A DNA stretch of 39,212 nt from an uncultured Bacteroidales bacterium. GTDB lineage: Bacteria; Bacteroidota; Bacteroidia; Bacteroidales; UBA932. The position numbers and the translations under genes were made by a program. Shown here one piece after another: positions 37,603 through 39,212 of the stretch. The DNA is taken from contig ONQP01000017.1 of assembly GCA_900319975.1 (NCBI GenBank), forward strand, positions 1-39,212, given 5' to 3'. The notes beneath the pieces were generated by a model. That model did no database searches. It was not told the origin of the DNA and saw only the letters and a program-made list of their open reading frames with translations. Each line of letters starts with the position of its first letter. Positions within the stretch are counted from its first letter, which is position 1.

Positions 37603-38898
37603 CTATCTGCGACGCTTGCGGCCGCCACGCTTGTTGCCGAAGCGGCGCGTGACCGCGAAGATGATGATGGCGGCGAGCACCACGCCGATGACGATCATCG
37701 TCATCGCGTTGGCGTTCTCGCCCTTCACGCGGCCCCACATCGCCACGAGCTCCGGGGTCTTCTCGCCCCAGTCGTGCTCCTGGGCGCTGCGCTCGATGTC
37801 CTCGCGCTTCGGATAGAGCACCGGGTTGACGCGCACGGAGTCGGCCTCGGCGCCGAAGAAGTAGGTCAGGTCGATCGGCTCGAATTCCTCGTCGACGAAC
37901 TCATCCAGCACCTCGGTGGAACCGCTCACGGACACATAGCCGGTCTCCTCGACGTTGCGGATCACGATGTCCGGACGGCTCATGAAGTTGATCCAGTACT
38001 TCGCGGCCTTGGTGTTCCGGGCGTATTTCGGGATCACCCAGCCGTCAAACCACACGGTGAAGCCTTCCTTCGGGAGGGCGTAGCGCAGGTCGACGTCCAT
38101 CTCGGCGGCCTCTTCGATGGCCCAGACGGCGTCGCCGCTCCAGTTCAGGCTGATCCAGCCGCGCTCCTGCGTCATCTGGTCCTTGCCGAAATCGGCCTCC
38201 CAGCCTGCCACGAGCGGCTTGACCTGCTTCATGAACTGCTCGACGGCAGCCATGGAGGAGTCGGAAGAATCGAGCATCAGCTCGTCAGCGGTGACCTTGC
38301 CCTCGCGGAGGTCTTCCTGGCGCAGGAAGAAGATGATCTGCGAGAAGACGTCGCGGGCGGAGTCCTTGATGAAGATCTTGTCGGCGAACTTCTCGTTGCG
38401 CAGGATGTCCCAGGTGGAAGCTTCCTCCTCGGTGACATACTTGGCGTTGTAGAGGATGCCGGTGGTGCCCCACATATAGCCGACGGCGTAGTCGTTGGCG
38501 TTCTTGCCGCCACCGATCATCTTGTCGAAGCAGGCACGGATGTAGGGCGACATGTTGTCGTCGATGTAGTTGGGCGTCTGGCCGAAGTCGCGGTCGATCG
38601 GCAGGAGCAGGTCGCTCGCGAGCATGCGCTCGATGATGTAGTCCGAGGGGCAGACGACGTCGTAGTCCTCGTGGCCTTTCTCGATCTTGGAAAGCATCGT
38701 CTCGTTGATGTCGAAGGTCTGGTAGATGACCTTGACCGGCTCGCCGGTCTGCTCTTCATACCAGCTCTCGAACTCCTCGATGACGGTCTCGTCGATGTAG
38801 TCGGACCAGTTGTAGACTTTCAGGATCTGGCTCCGGTCCTGGGAGCAGCCGCACAGCAACAGGGCGGCGGCAGCCAAAAGGGTAAGGGATTTCTTCAT
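37603..38898 (-). CDS. potD: Spermidine/putrescine ABC transporter substrate-binding lipoprotein with C-terminal membrane anchor
   Basis: 431 residues. The N-terminus MKKSLTLLAAAALLLCGCSQ is a lipoprotein-type signal (Cys18). The binding protein follows PotD: LKVYNWSDYIDETVIEEFE, DVVCPSDYIIERM, YAVGYMWGTTGILYN, WISLNWSGDAVWA and FWFDGWVIPKYA-like sequence (TVWFDGWVIPKYARN). After about residue 398 comes an unusual tail: one hydrophobic helix (TMIVIGVVLAAIIIFAV) and a very basic end (RRFGNKRGGRKRRR). A substrate-binding protein normally has no such helix, so this one may be doubly anchored. It overlaps the potC stop by one base (TAATG). Confidence 0.9.
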   Translation of the reverse strand: MKKSLTLLAAAALLLCGCSQDRSQILKVYNWSDYIDETVIEEFESWYEEQTGEPVKVIYQTFDINETMLSKIEKGHEDYDVVCPSDYIIERMLASDLLLPIDRDFGQTPNYIDDNMSPYIRACFDKMIGGGKNANDYAVGYMWGTTGILYNAKYVTEEEASTWDILRNEKFADKIFIKDSARDVFSQIIFFLRQEDLREGKVTADELMLDSSDSSMAAVEQFMKQVKPLVAGWEADFGKDQMTQERGWISLNWSGDAVWAIEEAAEMDVDLRYALPKEGFTVWFDGWVIPKYARNTKAAKYWINFMSRPDIVIRNVEETGYVSVSGSTEVLDEFVDEEFEPIDLTYFFGAEADSVRVNPVLYPKREDIERSAQEHDWGEKTPELVAMWGRVKGENANAMTMIVIGVVLAAIIIFAVTRRFGNKRGGRKRRR

Positions 38899-39212
38899 TA
38901 TTTGTTTGCGGATTTTTTCATTTTCTCCTGGCGGACATTGATGATGACCAGCAGGACGAGGATAATCAGGAAAATCAGGGTCATCAGCGGCCGCAGCTCG
39001 GGCGTCAGGCCGCCCTTGCGCGCATCCGTGTAGATGTAGGTCGACAGCGTGTCGAGGCCGATGGTGCCGCGCGTGAAGAACGTCACGGCGAAATCGTCCA
39101 GCGACATCGTGAACGCGAGGATGAAACCGGAGACCATGCCGGGCCGCAGCTGGGGCACGAGCACCTTCCAGAGGGCCTGGCTGGGCGTGGCGCCCAGGTC
39201 GAGGGCCGCTTC
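38898..39212 (-). CDS. potC: Spermidine/putrescine ABC transporter permease PotC, C-terminal part
   Basis: The frame enters from beyond the right edge; 104 residues are visible. It begins within the EAA loop that contacts the ATPase (EAALDLGATPSQALWKVLVPQL, then RPG), followed by a helix with SLDDFAVTFFTRG, the conserved polyamine-permease segment, LSTYIYTDARKGGLTPELRPLMTL and a last hydrophobic helix with a basic tail. It belongs to the inner-membrane channel of the polyamine importer. potD follows with a one-base overlap. potA and potB are expected just beyond the window. Confidence 0.92.
   Translation of the reverse strand, partial: EAALDLGATPSQALWKVLVPQLRPGMVSGFILAFTMSLDDFAVTFFTRGTIGLDTLSTYIYTDARKGGLTPELRPLMTLIFLIILVLLVIINVRQEKMKKSANK

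Overview
The window is a gene-dense, GC-rich stretch of a Bacteroidota chromosome, most likely Bacteroidales. Three things point there. Many genes are preceded by the Bacteroidota sigma signature (TTG or TTTG, about 20 bases, then TAnnTTTG) rather than -35/-10 boxes. Several gene orders are typical of the phylum (parA-parB-DUF5683-LysM transglycosylase; tgt next to an LptF/LptG permease; hpt-adk near obg). Several families are characteristic of it (the long GNAT protein, the PlsC/PlsB-like acyltransferase, the hexosamine-kinase-like phosphotransferase, small DUF4251-like secreted proteins). A cysteate synthase gene suggests a sulfonolipid (capnine-type) producer such as Alistipes relatives, but the genus cannot be fixed from this sequence.

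Layout. 1-2923: the end of a GIN-domain-like secreted protein, a non-coding element with 21-bp perfect inverted repeats, cinA/pncC, a degenerate dihydroorotate-dehydrogenase-like gene, an XRE regulator, and a 440-bp AT-rich control region. 2924-5291: queA and an acyltransferase. 5355-8472 (minus): a TonB-dependent receptor flanked by two related small exported proteins. 8585-12205: rlmD, a CaCA cation exchanger and cysteate synthase, closely spaced. 12202-13412 (minus): two outer-membrane barrel proteins. 13496-15951: a GNAT protein and rarA. 15952-20265 (minus): parA, parB, DUF5683 protein, LysM transglycosylase. 20321-21277: lipid kinase. 21274-25828 (minus): hpt, adk, nitroreductase, a seven-helix membrane protein, a histidine kinase and obg. 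25900-27489: a helix-hairpin-helix plus barrel protein. 27502-31474 (minus): tgt, LptF/G permease, dut, murF. 31547-32824: nucleoside permease. 32916-35411 (minus): kbl, a SprT-like metalloprotease and a secreted protein. 35542-37599: a frameshifted phosphotransferase and tdh. 37603-39212 (minus): potC (partial) and potD.

Working together: queA and tgt are both queuosine genes. tdh and kbl form the two-step threonine-to-glycine plus acetyl-CoA route, here on either side of a phosphotransferase gene on opposite strands. potC and potD belong to a polyamine ABC importer. ParA/ParB act in chromosome segregation.

The window is mostly housekeeping. The items most worth a second look are: a 10-bp tandem duplication that frameshifts the phosphotransferase; an in-frame loss of part of the first alpha repeat of the CaCA exchanger; a DHODH-like protein that has lost its catalytic segments; the lone cysteate synthase; a sensor pair lying between adk and obg; and a perfect long inverted repeat near the left end. 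I saw no insertion sequence, CRISPR array, prophage, rRNA or tRNA gene, though I could not run a structural RNA search.
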